A stretch of DNA of 64,000 nt from Apiotrichum sp. Y4204 (taxonomy: Eukaryota > Basidiomycota > Tremellomycetes > Trichosporonales > Trichosporonaceae), in contig JAMYHL010000059.1 in the NCBI GenBank assembly GCA_025531455.1, positions 1 to 64,000 on the forward strand, read 5' to 3'. The stretch's first letter is position 1; the number at the start of each line of letters is the position of its first letter. Made by a program: the position numbers and the translations under genes. Below are positions 1-9,467 of the stretch, piece by piece. Below the pieces are notes generated by a model that was given only the letters and a program-made list of their open reading frames with translations, was not told where the DNA came from and made no database searches.

Positions 1-880
1 TGCAGAAGACAAGATACTACAGAGTACGGGAGTACAAGTATGAGAGATACAAGTAGTCTGAATTCTTGGGGATAACTTCAAGAGACGGTCGGGTTTAAGT
101 GTCGTTCTCTTGTGGTTATCCTCCACGCATCCATCCTACCTAGACGGAGACGTCGCTTGGTGGTCCGGTGACCTGTCGGAGCAGCTGACCTCGCTTAGCG
201 CAGCGGCGTAGTTGTGCGTAACGCCGAGAGTGGCGAAGACGGTGTAACTTGGGGGAGTCCGACGATAACCGTTCCATAACCCAGGTTAACCTAAGATATC
301 CTCGTGGAACCCATGTGTGTTCGGCCATGTGTGTGTGCCGAGATGTAAGGGTCTTACAGCAGTGAGCACATGTCCAATCAAGTGGACAACAGTGAGCAAG
401 GGGTCAGTGATGGTGAGCAAGGCAGTGGACATGGTGAGCAGGGTGTCCAAAATATCGGACAACAGCGTGCAGATGTCCACCAGTGGACACAGTGAGCAAG
501 CCATCAGACATGGCCCACACATGCGGAAACCATGCAGATATCATGCACAAACCATGGAAATCCCATGCATATGCCACCCAAATACCACCCAGAAACCATG
601 TGGCTTCAGCATGACATGATGTCATATTGGACATGCTGTGACGCCTAGGCAAAAAAAAAAAATACTCTAAGTTCTTTTGCTAAGTTGTCCAAACTTTGCA
701 GAACCCCCTGATTCCATGTCTCGGCCACTTTGAACGTGAATAGCTCCGCCAATATGCGAGCCCCGGCTCCCCCGCTCTGGAGTTAAGCGTTTCAGATGCG
801 GGGCTACGCAGCCGTGCAAAAATATTTACGACATTCACGTTCCTTCCCCACCCCCCGGCTTGGGGACCTCCTTATAACCC
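1..880. repeat. Gene-poor left end with degenerate short repeats
   Basis: No credible gene is seen here. Positions about 360-510 contain many diverged copies of a unit built on GTGGACA and GTGAGCAAG, in irregular order. Positions about 510-605 change to a second family built around AAACCATG and ATGCCACCC. A run of about 12 A residues lies near 650. Open frames across the repeats change frame between copies and have no recognisable domains. The repeats abut the truncated antiporter at 881-1494, so this may be a rearranged or subtelomeric edge, which is inference. Confidence 0.5.
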
Positions 881-1494
881 CTAAATGGCTGGGACGAGAA
901 GAGCTGCTCCCAGACGAGTGCGTCGCAGGTCAAACCCAATGGCCGCGGGGTGCAGAACGGAAAGCACAGTTCCGAGAGAGGTAGAGGCGAGAGACGATCC
1001 AGCAGCGAAAGCGTGCAGAGCCGGAAATCCCATGGGCATGGGGATAAAAGAAAGACCGATTGGCGCAATGATGCCTGTGATCGCGACGCAGACGGCGAGA
1101 GGAAGGATTGCTGCAAGTTGGGCGACAGATGACTGCATTCCACCTGTCCGTTAGATGAGACCTTGGGGGCATCTAGACAAGCACGGCGTGACCCTTGATC
1201 GGTAAACAAACCTTCAAACACAATCAGTAGCAGCCCCACATATCCCAAGGTCACGAACGCGTCTTCTGTGGCGGGATCGAGCCATCCTGCGAGCGGAGAC
1301 CCATATACGATGCCGATGAAAAGCTGGCCCAAAAGACCGGCGCTTAGAACGAGTTGAGCCAGCCATCCAAAGACATTGAGCAGATAGAGAAAGGAGACGA
1401 GCGTCAGGGTGGCGGCGATGGATGGCTCATGGTAATCGTAAGAGTCGGTGGAGACGGCGGCGGGAGGAGTGTGGAGTTGGATAGCAGACCACAT
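881..1494 (-). pseudogene. Na+/H+ antiporter (CPA family), 3'-truncated
   Basis: Two exons (1494-1212 and 1143-881) joined across a 68-nt intron with a CTAAC branch point encode 181 residues. The N-terminus has transmembrane helices typical of cation:proton antiporters. The splice restores the family motif FEGG, and the next exon continues with helices around AILPLAVCVAITGI and SLASTSLGTVLSVL. The frame then hits TAG just after GAALL, where relatives continue into the remaining half of the transporter. No matching helices occur between 1 and 880, so the distal transport core, including the membrane aspartates, is lost. An unseen long intron is possible but the repeats make it unlikely. The start at 1494 was chosen because the upstream frame is only pyrimidine-rich leader. 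It is divergent from the gene at 1660. Confidence 0.65.
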
Positions 1495-1522
1495 ATAACC
1501 ATGACCGGACGAGAGAGAGGGA

Positions 1523-1561
1523 GTGGATGGAAGAGAGAGTGAGAGATAGAGAGAGAGAGAT
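1523..1561. repeat. GA/CT-rich tract in a divergent promoter
   Basis: An almost pure GAGAGA tract (CT-rich on the minus strand) lies in the 165-bp space between the divergent genes at 1494 and 1660. On the minus strand it sits immediately before the antiporter start, like a pyrimidine-rich leader. Confidence 0.6.
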
Positions 1562-1659
1562 GCGAAACAGTGAATCGAGAGATGCTGTTCATGCTGTGGG
1601 GCCGTGTCACGTGATGTCAAGCACCCACACCACCTCTCTCGTCATCTCGTCATCGAGCC

Positions 1660-2202
1660 ATGACGAGCAAAGCAGACGTCCTTTTCCACATTGTCCACTC
1701 CCTCGGACAAGTCTCTGATATCACTACACACATGCTCTCTCTCGCCCGACGTCTCTTGTTCACATCAGCGACATCGCTCAGGCAAAAAGTCACGCTTCCC
1801 GCAAAGCTCACGGCCGCCTACGACCCACAGTCCCCTCTTCCCGAGATCCACTGCTCGGACCCCATTGTCGACCGCAAATCTCGCTTTATCGGTCATGCCG
1901 CAACAGTAAAGAATCTTGGAGATGTTGCAGCTGTCGTGGGCCAGCTGCTGCAGGACAAAAAGATTGCGCGGGCGACACATCCGGCCATTTATGCGTACAG
2001 GATAGGCGCAGAGACGGGATTCGACGACGCGGGCGAGGCCCAGGCCGGAACACGACTTGCCACTATGCTAGAGCAGCGCAAAGTGGACAACGTCGTTGTC
2101 GTCGTCACACGCTGGTACGGTGGTGTCCACCTTGGCGCGGACCGCTTTCGCCGTATTAACGAGGCCGGGCGTGAAGCCCTTGCGGCTGCCGGATTGATAT
2201 GA
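1660..2202 (+). CDS. IMPACT/YIH1-like UPF0029 domain protein
   Basis: This single-exon gene encodes 180 residues. Residues about 60-180 form the UPF0029 (IMPACT/YigZ) fold: HPAIYAYRI, then DDAGEAQAGTRL and VVVTRWYGGVHLG, which are the hallmark strands of the family. It lacks the N-terminal RWD domain of full-length Yih1/IMPACT, which competes with Gcn1 for Gcn2 control. It is therefore a short, domain-only member whose link to amino-acid starvation signalling is uncertain. A second ATG at codon 25 gives a cleaner N-terminus and could be the true start. It faces the oxalate decarboxylase gene tail-to-tail, 169 bp away. Confidence 0.85.
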   Translation: MTSKADVLFHIVHSLGQVSDITTHMLSLARRLLFTSATSLRQKVTLPAKLTAAYDPQSPLPEIHCSDPIVDRKSRFIGHAATVKNLGDVAAVVGQLLQDKKIARATHPAIYAYRIGAETGFDDAGEAQAGTRLATMLEQRKVDNVVVVVTRWYGGVHLGADRFRRINEAGREALAAAGLI

Positions 2203-2371
2203 GTGGGTACATTGGGCACTGAGAGATGGGTAGACACTGACACATGCTCAGATGACACGATCTCGAATACGCATAACCCTCCTACCAACTCGCCCGTCTG
2301 CCACGACTTTGGCTATACGCACGCGCCACTGTTTTCGAGTGTTGGTCTCAGCAGAGCTCCTCGCACCCCGC

Positions 2372-3662
2372 CTACAGCGACTTGCGGCGGCCCTTGATGG
2401 GCACCTTTTCCTTGCTGAGCTCGCTGAAAAACTGTTCGCGCCGGTTACCGGAAAGGTTGAGGTGCTCGGCTACCTCCAGCTGCGGAGTGTTTGCAATCCA
2501 CTGCTCGACCGAAAAGTCTTCGAATTTCGGCGCGCGGAACATCTCCAGAAACTCGAGGTCGCCGTCGCCAATGTTTTCGACATAGTGGGCGTTGTTCTTT
2601 TGAAAGATGCCAACATCTCCCGCCATGTAGTTGAAGGTGCGCGCGTTGCCCGAGCTCGCAAAGATAGTAACGCGGCACCAACCGCGCAGCACGAAGAACC
2701 ACTCGTCCGCGTTCGGATGCCAATGCATTTCGCGCAATCCACCGGGCTTGACAATCACGTGGGCAGCTGCAGTCGTCTTAGAGATGGGAAAGTTGCTGGT
2801 ATCGGTGATGCGGACCTCGCCCCCCGGGAATTTGAGAGGCTTCTGCCCGAGCATACTATGAACAAAGCGATGTTTCGATGGCGTAACAGCCTTTCGGGCG
2901 TCATCCAGGCTCCCGGGATCGCTGCCTTGAAAGATGTACTTCTCTCTGGGGGAAAGAGTGTCAAACACTTTGGGTGAGACGCGGAAGTTGTGGGCAAGGA
3001 TGTGCTTTGGTGTGCGGGCAAAGTAGTCGGTCAGAAGAAACGTGTCGTCCTCGGAGAAGTTGCCGCTGTCGAAGATAAGGAGGAACTCGACACCATGTGA
3101 GCCAAGACCTGTGCGTGAGCCTCATTGACCTGACCAAGAGCTTCTTCATTCCGCTGGGGGTGTGCTCACCCTGGATACCGTGCGGAAAGCCCGAAGGAAA
3201 GTACCACAGGTCACCCTTCTTAAGATCGTTGATAGCGCAGCCGCCCTCCGTGTCCAACACCGTTATCCGACACTCTCCCTGGAATCAGAGACATCGGTCT
3301 ATGCCTCTTACCTCGATGATGTATGCCCACTCGTTCTCATTGTGCCAATGCAGCTCGCGATAGACACCCTTTCCCAGGCGCATGTTGACACCCGCGAGCT
3401 CCTTTGAGCTGGGCAACTCGCGGACTGTCGTCTCACGCGCCCAACCACCCTCCTCGAGCCGCATGTGCGAGTCGGCAAAGGACCACTTCATGCTAGCCAT
3501 TTTGCCGGCGTCTGTCTCCGGCGGGCAGATCGTGTCAGGCTGCTGGGCCTGCCGGTCCAGGTTCTGCGGGCCGAGGATGTCGTTACCATACTTTCCGCGG
3601 CGCGGGACGGGCCGGGAGAAGTCCAGCACGGACTGAAGCGACTCGAGAGATGGAAGGTGCAT
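2372..3662 (-). CDS. Bicupin oxalate decarboxylase
   Basis: Three exons (3662-3312, 3278-3170, 3108-2372; introns 33 and 61 nt) encode 398 residues. The family converts oxalate to formate and CO2 with Mn in two cupin domains. Cupin 1 shows HWHNENE (H105, H107, E111) and later GFPHG. Cupin 2 shows HWHPNADE and NAHYVEN. The lid that places the catalytic glutamate in the bacterial OxdC enzyme (SENST) reads SEDDT here, with the glutamate kept, so decarboxylase rather than oxidase activity is expected. No signal peptide is seen, so the protein is probably intracellular. The frame is open upstream to an ATG at 3758, which would add 32 residues; the start at 3662 matches the usual family N-terminus better. 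Confidence 0.88.
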
Positions 3663-3963
3663 GTTGTGGTGGATGAGTGGCCTAGCGGCAAGTGGATGGG
3701 TGATAAGAGTAGGAAAGAGCAATTCGGGATGCGCGATGTGTTGACTTATGTGCAGCATCTTCCCACCGCATCTTGTTGACGTCGTCTGGATACTAACATG
3801 ATGACGTCAAGGTACTGATTGAATTATCCGCTACAGACCACTTCATCTTCAGTTACGAGATATAAAGCAACTCCGTGCCGGGGAGGTAATGAGCAAAAGC
3901 CATTTCGCAGCATCGGTCACAGCCGTGCTCAATACCGTAGGTTGGGACCGCTCCGATTCCGTT

Positions 3964-4777
3964 TCACCGCCACATCGTCGGGTAACTCGATAGCTCGATA
4001 GACTCCTTCCGGTGGTTGTTGCTGGAGTTCTGATCCTCGAGGTTCCGTGTACCAGGCGGGAGCGTGGCAAGCTTGTGAAAGCTCATGGTCAGGACCTGGC
4101 CCACTCGGAGCTGATGGACGATGCAGCCGATGTGCAGAGCGAGGGTACCCTCGACGAGGAATACAATACCAGACTGGGGTATCAATCACCAACATGGAAT
4201 GAGATCACGTCGGACTCACCCATACACACTGAACTATGGGGAACGCAGCCGTCACATCATACAATCTAACGAGGTCAACTTGCGACAAAGCGTAGCTCCA
4301 TACTTACGGACCACTGATAACCAACCTGCCAGGTTGAACGATAATCATCGCAACACAGAGGATAAAATTCATGGCCAAACCGTAGGCAATGTGTAAAAAA
4401 CGGCTGTGGGGATGAATGGCTCGGACGAGGAAGCTTGCCATTGTCAGCTGTTCTGTGATAATCTGCGGCGTACTAGGTCATGTAGTAGACCACACCAAGA
4501 CCGGCGAAGACACTAGTTGGGATGCTCCAAGGCAGCGTGGCTCGACGTAGCTCTGCCACAACGTCAACCAAGCGAGACCGATCTAAAACCTACTCTCATA
4601 TTCTTCCCTGCCCTGTGCATTGAGCTCGTCGACGAGTTCGGCTAGGGCGGGGTCGGCGTTATCAACTTCATGGTACCCAGCTACCATACTGGTGATGACA
4701 AGGCCTAAGTTTACTACGCAGATGAGCAGACCAAGAGTATACAGACCCTTATGGACGATACTGAAGCTGCTGTACAT
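3964..4777 (-). CDS. Tetraspan membrane protein (MARVEL-like), function unknown
   Basis: Five exons (4777-4594, 4552-4491, 4447-4308, 4265-4220, 4173-3964) with introns of 41-46 nt give 213 residues. Four hydrophobic helices are visible, near residues 10-33, 70-95, 105-130 and 145-175. A charged loop (DELNAQGREEYE) follows helix 1, and the tail is hydrophilic. Size, topology and short loops resemble fungal MARVEL-domain proteins, but no motif proves this. The donor of exon 2 is the least certain junction (GTCTAC, or GTGGTC three bases earlier). An upstream untranslated exon is possible because a good acceptor precedes the start region. Confidence 0.55.
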
Positions 4778-5245
4778 GGTTAGTGAAGGTGAAATGGGGA
4801 GTCGCTGACCGTGACGCGGCCTAAAAAGAGCGGTTTATGACCACCATGCGCATCCAGGTCACAATCTGAGATGATCCGGTAGGAATCGTTGATGGATAGA
4901 TGCCTCGACAGATTGCACAGCAGACTGTAGTCCGAAGAAATGTACCTGTTTCTGCCCTGCTCCACGCGGAATGCAGTGCAGACCTCAGAGCTCCAAGCTC
5001 AACAGCTCAGAGTATGTAGAATGCCCAGCTGGGTACGATTATGGAGCCCAAACTTTGCTTCCCAGGTCAGATGTCCCATTGTCCAAGTATTGGACACATG
5101 AGTCAGTCACTTGGTTCCCATCAACGCGCTCCAATGGAGCAGTGCCTGCCCTTGGGGCACTTTATCTCTAGCTTGACGACATGTGTCCCAGAATCGGCCA
5201 GTGACATTGTATCTTAGATACAGATTCTGGGCCATCATGAAAGTT
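4778..5245. other. Intergenic, no gene seen
   Basis: About 470 bp between two minus-strand genes. There is a short inverted motif TTGTCCAAGTATTGGACA near 5080-5097. Open frames are short with no domain. This stretch should hold the promoter of the tetraspan gene and the sequence downstream of the Agd3-like fragment. Confidence 0.5.
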
Positions 5246-6088
5246 TTAAGCCTCTGGTTCGCCTGACGACGACCAGTGCAAGCTCTGCAAGGGGAGTTCC
5301 CTATGGACTACACTCACTGTAGTTAGGGCCGAGGTCTCGTTGATGCGGACCATCCGGACGCGGAAAGCTTCCTGGTACGCGTGAAGAGCGTTCCATTGGG
5401 CAGTGGTAAGGGCTGTTGCCCAGACACCGCCATCGTACTTGTACGCCAGACCGTTGACGATGATGATGGCAGAGTAGAGACCTCGAGTGGGGGAGGCGGA
5501 CAGAGTCAGAAGACTGATACCGCTGGAATAAACGGTGACAATTTCAGACGCAATGCCATAGCTGTCCAGACCGCGGTAATCCGCAACGGCCTCCGCAGCG
5601 TTGGGTGCAAGAATGAGAACCATGTTGGGAACGGCAGCGCCTCCGACTGGGCCAAGGCTGGTTGGGAGGCTGGTAGTGGTGGACGCAACAGTAGTTGGAG
5701 GTGCCTCAGTGGGAATGGTGGAAGAGGTCGTGGCGGGAGTGTTAGTGGCAGTCACTGAAGTCCCAGAGGCAATCGTTGTTGGGGCCGCAGTCGGGGCGGT
5801 TGGGGCCGCACCAGCAGTGGTGACAGGAGCAGCAGTGGAGACCGGACGAGAAGTGGTTGTCGCAGGGCTGGATGACCTGATGCGGGTCGTCGTAGGAGGG
5901 GTCGGGAGAGTGGACGAAGTCTTCACTGGGATCGTGGTGCAGATCTCAATCAGACCTAGTTTGAGACACGAAGAAGTTACAGCTGCCGAAGGAGTTACGG
6001 CCGCTTTGCTCTGGCGTGTGAAGCCATTGCGGAGGCTGATGTCTTTCCCGACAAGAAGTGGTCTTCCGACCTCGCAACACTCGACTGA
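5246..6088 (-). pseudogene. Agd3-like fragment: Ser/Thr linker plus CBM87-like module
   Basis: An open minus-strand frame runs from 6088 to a stop at 5246. It has a Thr/Ser/Pro/Ala-rich stretch of about 90 residues, then a module beginning MVLILAPNAAEAV and containing LDSYGIASE, ALTTAQWNALHAYQ and RVRMVRINE. This resembles my recollection of the N-terminal carbohydrate-binding module (CBM87) of the galactosaminogalactan deacetylase Agd3. The frame then ends about 25 residues later, and the CE18 deacetylase domain is absent from the window. No ATG, signal peptide or clear first exon precedes it; the longest downstream start codon is a GTG near 5926. I read it as a decayed or truncated gene, though a short secreted binding protein with an unseen first exon is possible. 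It lies beside the Sph3-like gene on the same strand. Confidence 0.5.
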
Positions 6089-6647
6089 CTAAATGTAGCT
6101 CGGCACCAAAAGACACTGAAGTACAGCATCGGAGCGCGGAGATTTGGCAAGAGTTGGCACCAAAGGCCGGTGAATAGTCAAGCTTGTTGTTGGGTGGCCT
6201 GTCTGAGAAGTAAGCCTGTAACACAGTTGTTTCGGTCACAAACAGGTCGCCGAGTTTGTCTTTTCATAATCTCAAGACTAGCAAACAAGCCATTGCGGAC
6301 GACAACGTTTCGAGTCTTCACCGTGTTTCCCGGACGACGAGGCGAGCGAGATACCAGTGATCTTTTAAGGAAAAGCCATTGTCAGGAGAAAGAAAGCTGA
6401 TGTTGAAGCCGCGTCTATAGTCCGCATTTACCGTAGTTGACGAGGGGGCTACTTATGAGACATGCATTCTAGAGCGGAAACGACTTGGATCTACGGTGTG
6501 TTCAGCTGTCAGCCGCAATAGCATGAGGCAACAGGAAAGCAGATTGGCACATTGTTTAGGATAGAGATCATCGCCGATGGCTTCCCCTAACACATCCACA
6601 GAGCGGTGGTCGCGAGCTAGGTCTTCAACGAATGCGGATGCGCGTTC
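6089..6647. other. Intergenic, no gene seen
   Basis: About 560 bp between the Agd3-like fragment and the Sph3-like gene. Only short, domain-free frames occur. If the Agd3-like gene has a first exon it should lie here, but I found no signal-peptide-like sequence with usable splice sites. Confidence 0.45.
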
Positions 6648-7544
6648 TCAAGTGTTTCCGTTCATTTCGGCGACGAAGCAAGCCACGGGGAGCCATGACG
6701 TGGGCCATTCGTTGTAACCGCCATCGAGCTGCTCGGTGATATAGATGCCGCCAAAGCCCAACTTTTTGATCTCGCCGGCGAGTGCTGTCGCTGGTTTTAT
6801 CTCGCGCTTGCTGGGCAGGTTGGCACCGTCTGCATGAACGCCAAAGGAATGAATCATGGCCACCGCCTTGTGTCGCAAGGGGCGAGGGACTCGACACAGG
6901 CCTTCGGTCAGGAAGTAGTTGCACCAGCGCTGGTGTGACTGCTCGAAGACGACTACGAGGTCGGCGTCCTCCAGATAACCTTTATCGACGACGACTCCAG
7001 GGTTGTAGACGACTAAGCCTCTGGGGCGGCCAGCACCGCCAGTGCTGTAAGGTTTGGTCCGGGGGTCGGTCACCCGAGTGGTCTCCGTAGAACACCACAG
7101 CTGGCGAATGTAGGTTGCCAGGTCGGCCATGTAGGTGCGGCGTGTGCACTCCCATGGGGCTTCATCGATGAAGATCCCGTCGATGTGGAACTCGCCGCAG
7201 GACGCAGCTTCCCACGCCCCGTAAACGTCAATCTCACGCTTGATGATGTCGGGGTCACGCACAGCATACTGACAATGCACGTAGCCTATCAGCTGGATGT
7301 TGGACATCCGACCGAGTTCGCCAAGGGCGGCCCTGTAATTGGCATCGGGTAGCGACTCCTGGCCGGGACCGCTGCTGGGGTTGACGACGCAGACGAAGAG
7401 CACATCCGGGTTGGAGGCAGCCGCAGCGAAGAGGGGTCCCCATGCTCCGGGAGACGGATAAATGTAGAGAGGTAGAACGAGCGTTAGTCGTGTCATGCGG
7501 GGCGACGGGCGGGTCAGCAAACGACGAAGGCGTGAAGGAGGCAT
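6648..7544 (-). CDS. Sph3-like glycoside hydrolase (GH135, spherulin-4 family)
   Basis: This single-exon gene encodes 298 residues of the spherulation-specific family 4 fold, a TIM barrel. It opens with LVLPLYIYPSPGAWGPL. It then has VCVVNPSSGPG, QLIGYVHCQYA and the strand DGIFIDE, where D127/E128 match the conserved acidic active-site pair. The family member Sph3 cleaves GalNAc linkages and is required for GAG production in Aspergillus. Unlike Sph3, this protein shows no membrane anchor or signal peptide before the barrel; the second ATG at codon 17 is also a plausible start. It lies between the Agd3-like fragment and the epimerase, transcribed away from the latter, which supports a role in exopolysaccharide trimming. 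Confidence 0.82.
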   Translation of the reverse strand: MPPSRLRRLLTRPSPRMTRLTLVLPLYIYPSPGAWGPLFAAAASNPDVLFVCVVNPSSGPGQESLPDANYRAALGELGRMSNIQLIGYVHCQYAVRDPDIIKREIDVYGAWEAASCGEFHIDGIFIDEAPWECTRRTYMADLATYIRQLWCSTETTRVTDPRTKPYSTGGAGRPRGLVVYNPGVVVDKGYLEDADLVVVFEQSHQRWCNYFLTEGLCRVPRPLRHKAVAMIHSFGVHADGANLPSKREIKPATALAGEIKKLGFGGIYITEQLDGGYNEWPTSWLPVACFVAEMNGNT

Positions 7545-9467
7545 GTAGGGGACTGGCCGTTGTCGAACGTTGAGGTCGGATCGACAGCTTAGGGTGTCGG
7601 TGGAGAGAAAAAGACGGCAGGCAAGTCAACTGGCGTGAGGCGGAGAGCTAAGGACGACAATACGAGAGGATGCAGAAACAGTGCAAAGATGAGGTGGTCT
7701 CGTTTGTCAATCAAACCTCCCATCGCAGCCCTGTGAAGGCTTCTGGGAAGCCCCAGCCCCTACTTGGGAGCCGCTTGGGACACGGACTCTTGGATGCGAA
7801 CAGGCGAGAAGAGACCTTTAACGGATGCTTGCCCGGTACATAGCTCCCCGCGTTGCCTCACTGGATCACTGGACGCCCCTCTGCAGATGCAGATGACTCA
7901 AGGCGCAGGGCCGGGCCCCGACTTGAGATCTTTAGACATACTCTGTGCAGGCACACATACATCCGACGCCACGGCGTACGACTTGATGATGGCCCCGACG
8001 GCCGGAGGCGATGGCGCACGTTGTGCTCGGCTGGGTCCTTTCGGGAGATTTTCGGGATTGAAACCTCTGATAGTATTGAAACGGCTGTGGAGCTCCAGGA
8101 AACACCGGACGCAAGATAACCCTCGGGACCAGGTGGGTCAAACACCCGTGAGGCCGTGAGGCTTGATTGCTGTTTAAGATGGAGCAGAGCACAGATGCTA
8201 GGCAATGCAAGGGTCCCAGTCAGACTACTGTAGGGCCAGCGAGGGGCGTTGAAGGCAACGCCGGGCGATCATGAGTGTTACACGGTTGATGCTCATGACG
8301 CTTTCAATGATTTGGGCTTTCCGAGACGGCGCAAGATACCATCGGATATGAGGATGACAGGCGGGAGATGCCGCGTGTAGGTTGCACAAGCATTTGCCGA
8401 TCACTGGCGTCGCCATCGTTCAGTAGTGGCGCCGCTACTGTAAGGACGGGTGGCGGAGGGGGTGACTGTCAGACCATCGCGTTTGTCCAACTCTCCGTCT
8501 GCCACTGCAAGGGGGTACTCGGCGATTGCACGCGGACCTTCTACGCCACGGTACAAGTTCATGTGAGACGCGGTCGCGTCTCTCATGGAAATCGCACAAA
8601 AGCAACAAATGTCAAAATTGACAACACAATCCTTATCTCTTACAGTCACAGATACAGTCAGAGCTGTGCTTTGGTCCTTTCCACTTCGATGTCTGAACGA
8701 CAAGAAACTCACCTCCCGAGCGAAACGACTGCAAAAGGTCTGGCCCCGCACGCCTGATCTCCAACGGAGCAGAAGACAAGATGATTGACTAAATCTCCGA
8801 AGTTAGACAAAGGCTCAATTGATACACAAATAACTCTCCTCCTGCCTGGTCACTCACACACCAATATCAAAACAATTGTTTATGCGGCCTGAGAAATCTG
8901 GGCCGCTGGGCAGTGGGAATGCGGACTTTGTGGCCGAAGTGACGCTTCATGCTCAAGTTGCACCAGCCAACGTTGACACGCTGAGTGCTATGGGGGAAGG
9001 AAAGTGTTGTCGACTAAGTCTCGGGAAACAGAACGCCTCTTTGCTCTGCATCAGTCTGACACAAGTCAGGTTCTGAACACAGGTGGTAGGCGTTTCCAGA
9101 TATACTCAAGTATCTACTCAAGAGTAAAGAACGTGGGAACGCGGCGGAAAACCCTTGCCTCTTGGCGACAGAGACAAGAACTGGGGTGACGGAGGTCGAC
9201 ATAGACCGACTTCTATTTACCACAGTAGTCACCTGTGCATCCGTGTCTGTCAATCACACAGCCGCAAAGTCGCAGCTCTGTCGTCACAAGGCGCAGAAGG
9301 TTGAACGCCTCTGACTTGCCATTTCTAACAGCTCTTGGTATCCACTTCGTCGTCCTTTAAAACCTCTACGGGCAAACCACCTCTTCACCCTCCTTTTTAC
9401 AAGCTCTGTCGCCACTCTCATTTGTTTTCTTCTTACAAAAGTACAGCTCTATATTCCCTAAGCTGAG
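7545..9467. other. Long divergent intergenic region, no gene seen
   Basis: About 1.9 kb separates the Sph3-like and epimerase genes, which point away from each other. Only short unrelated frames are present. The last 120 bp before the epimerase is pyrimidine-rich. The length suits a shared regulatory region for the exopolysaccharide genes, which is inference. Confidence 0.45.

Noticed and set aside
5246..5926. Mucin-like secreted protein reading of the Thr/Ser-rich frame
   Set aside because: No signal peptide or ATG, and the C-terminal half matches an Agd3-type module better than a generic mucin.
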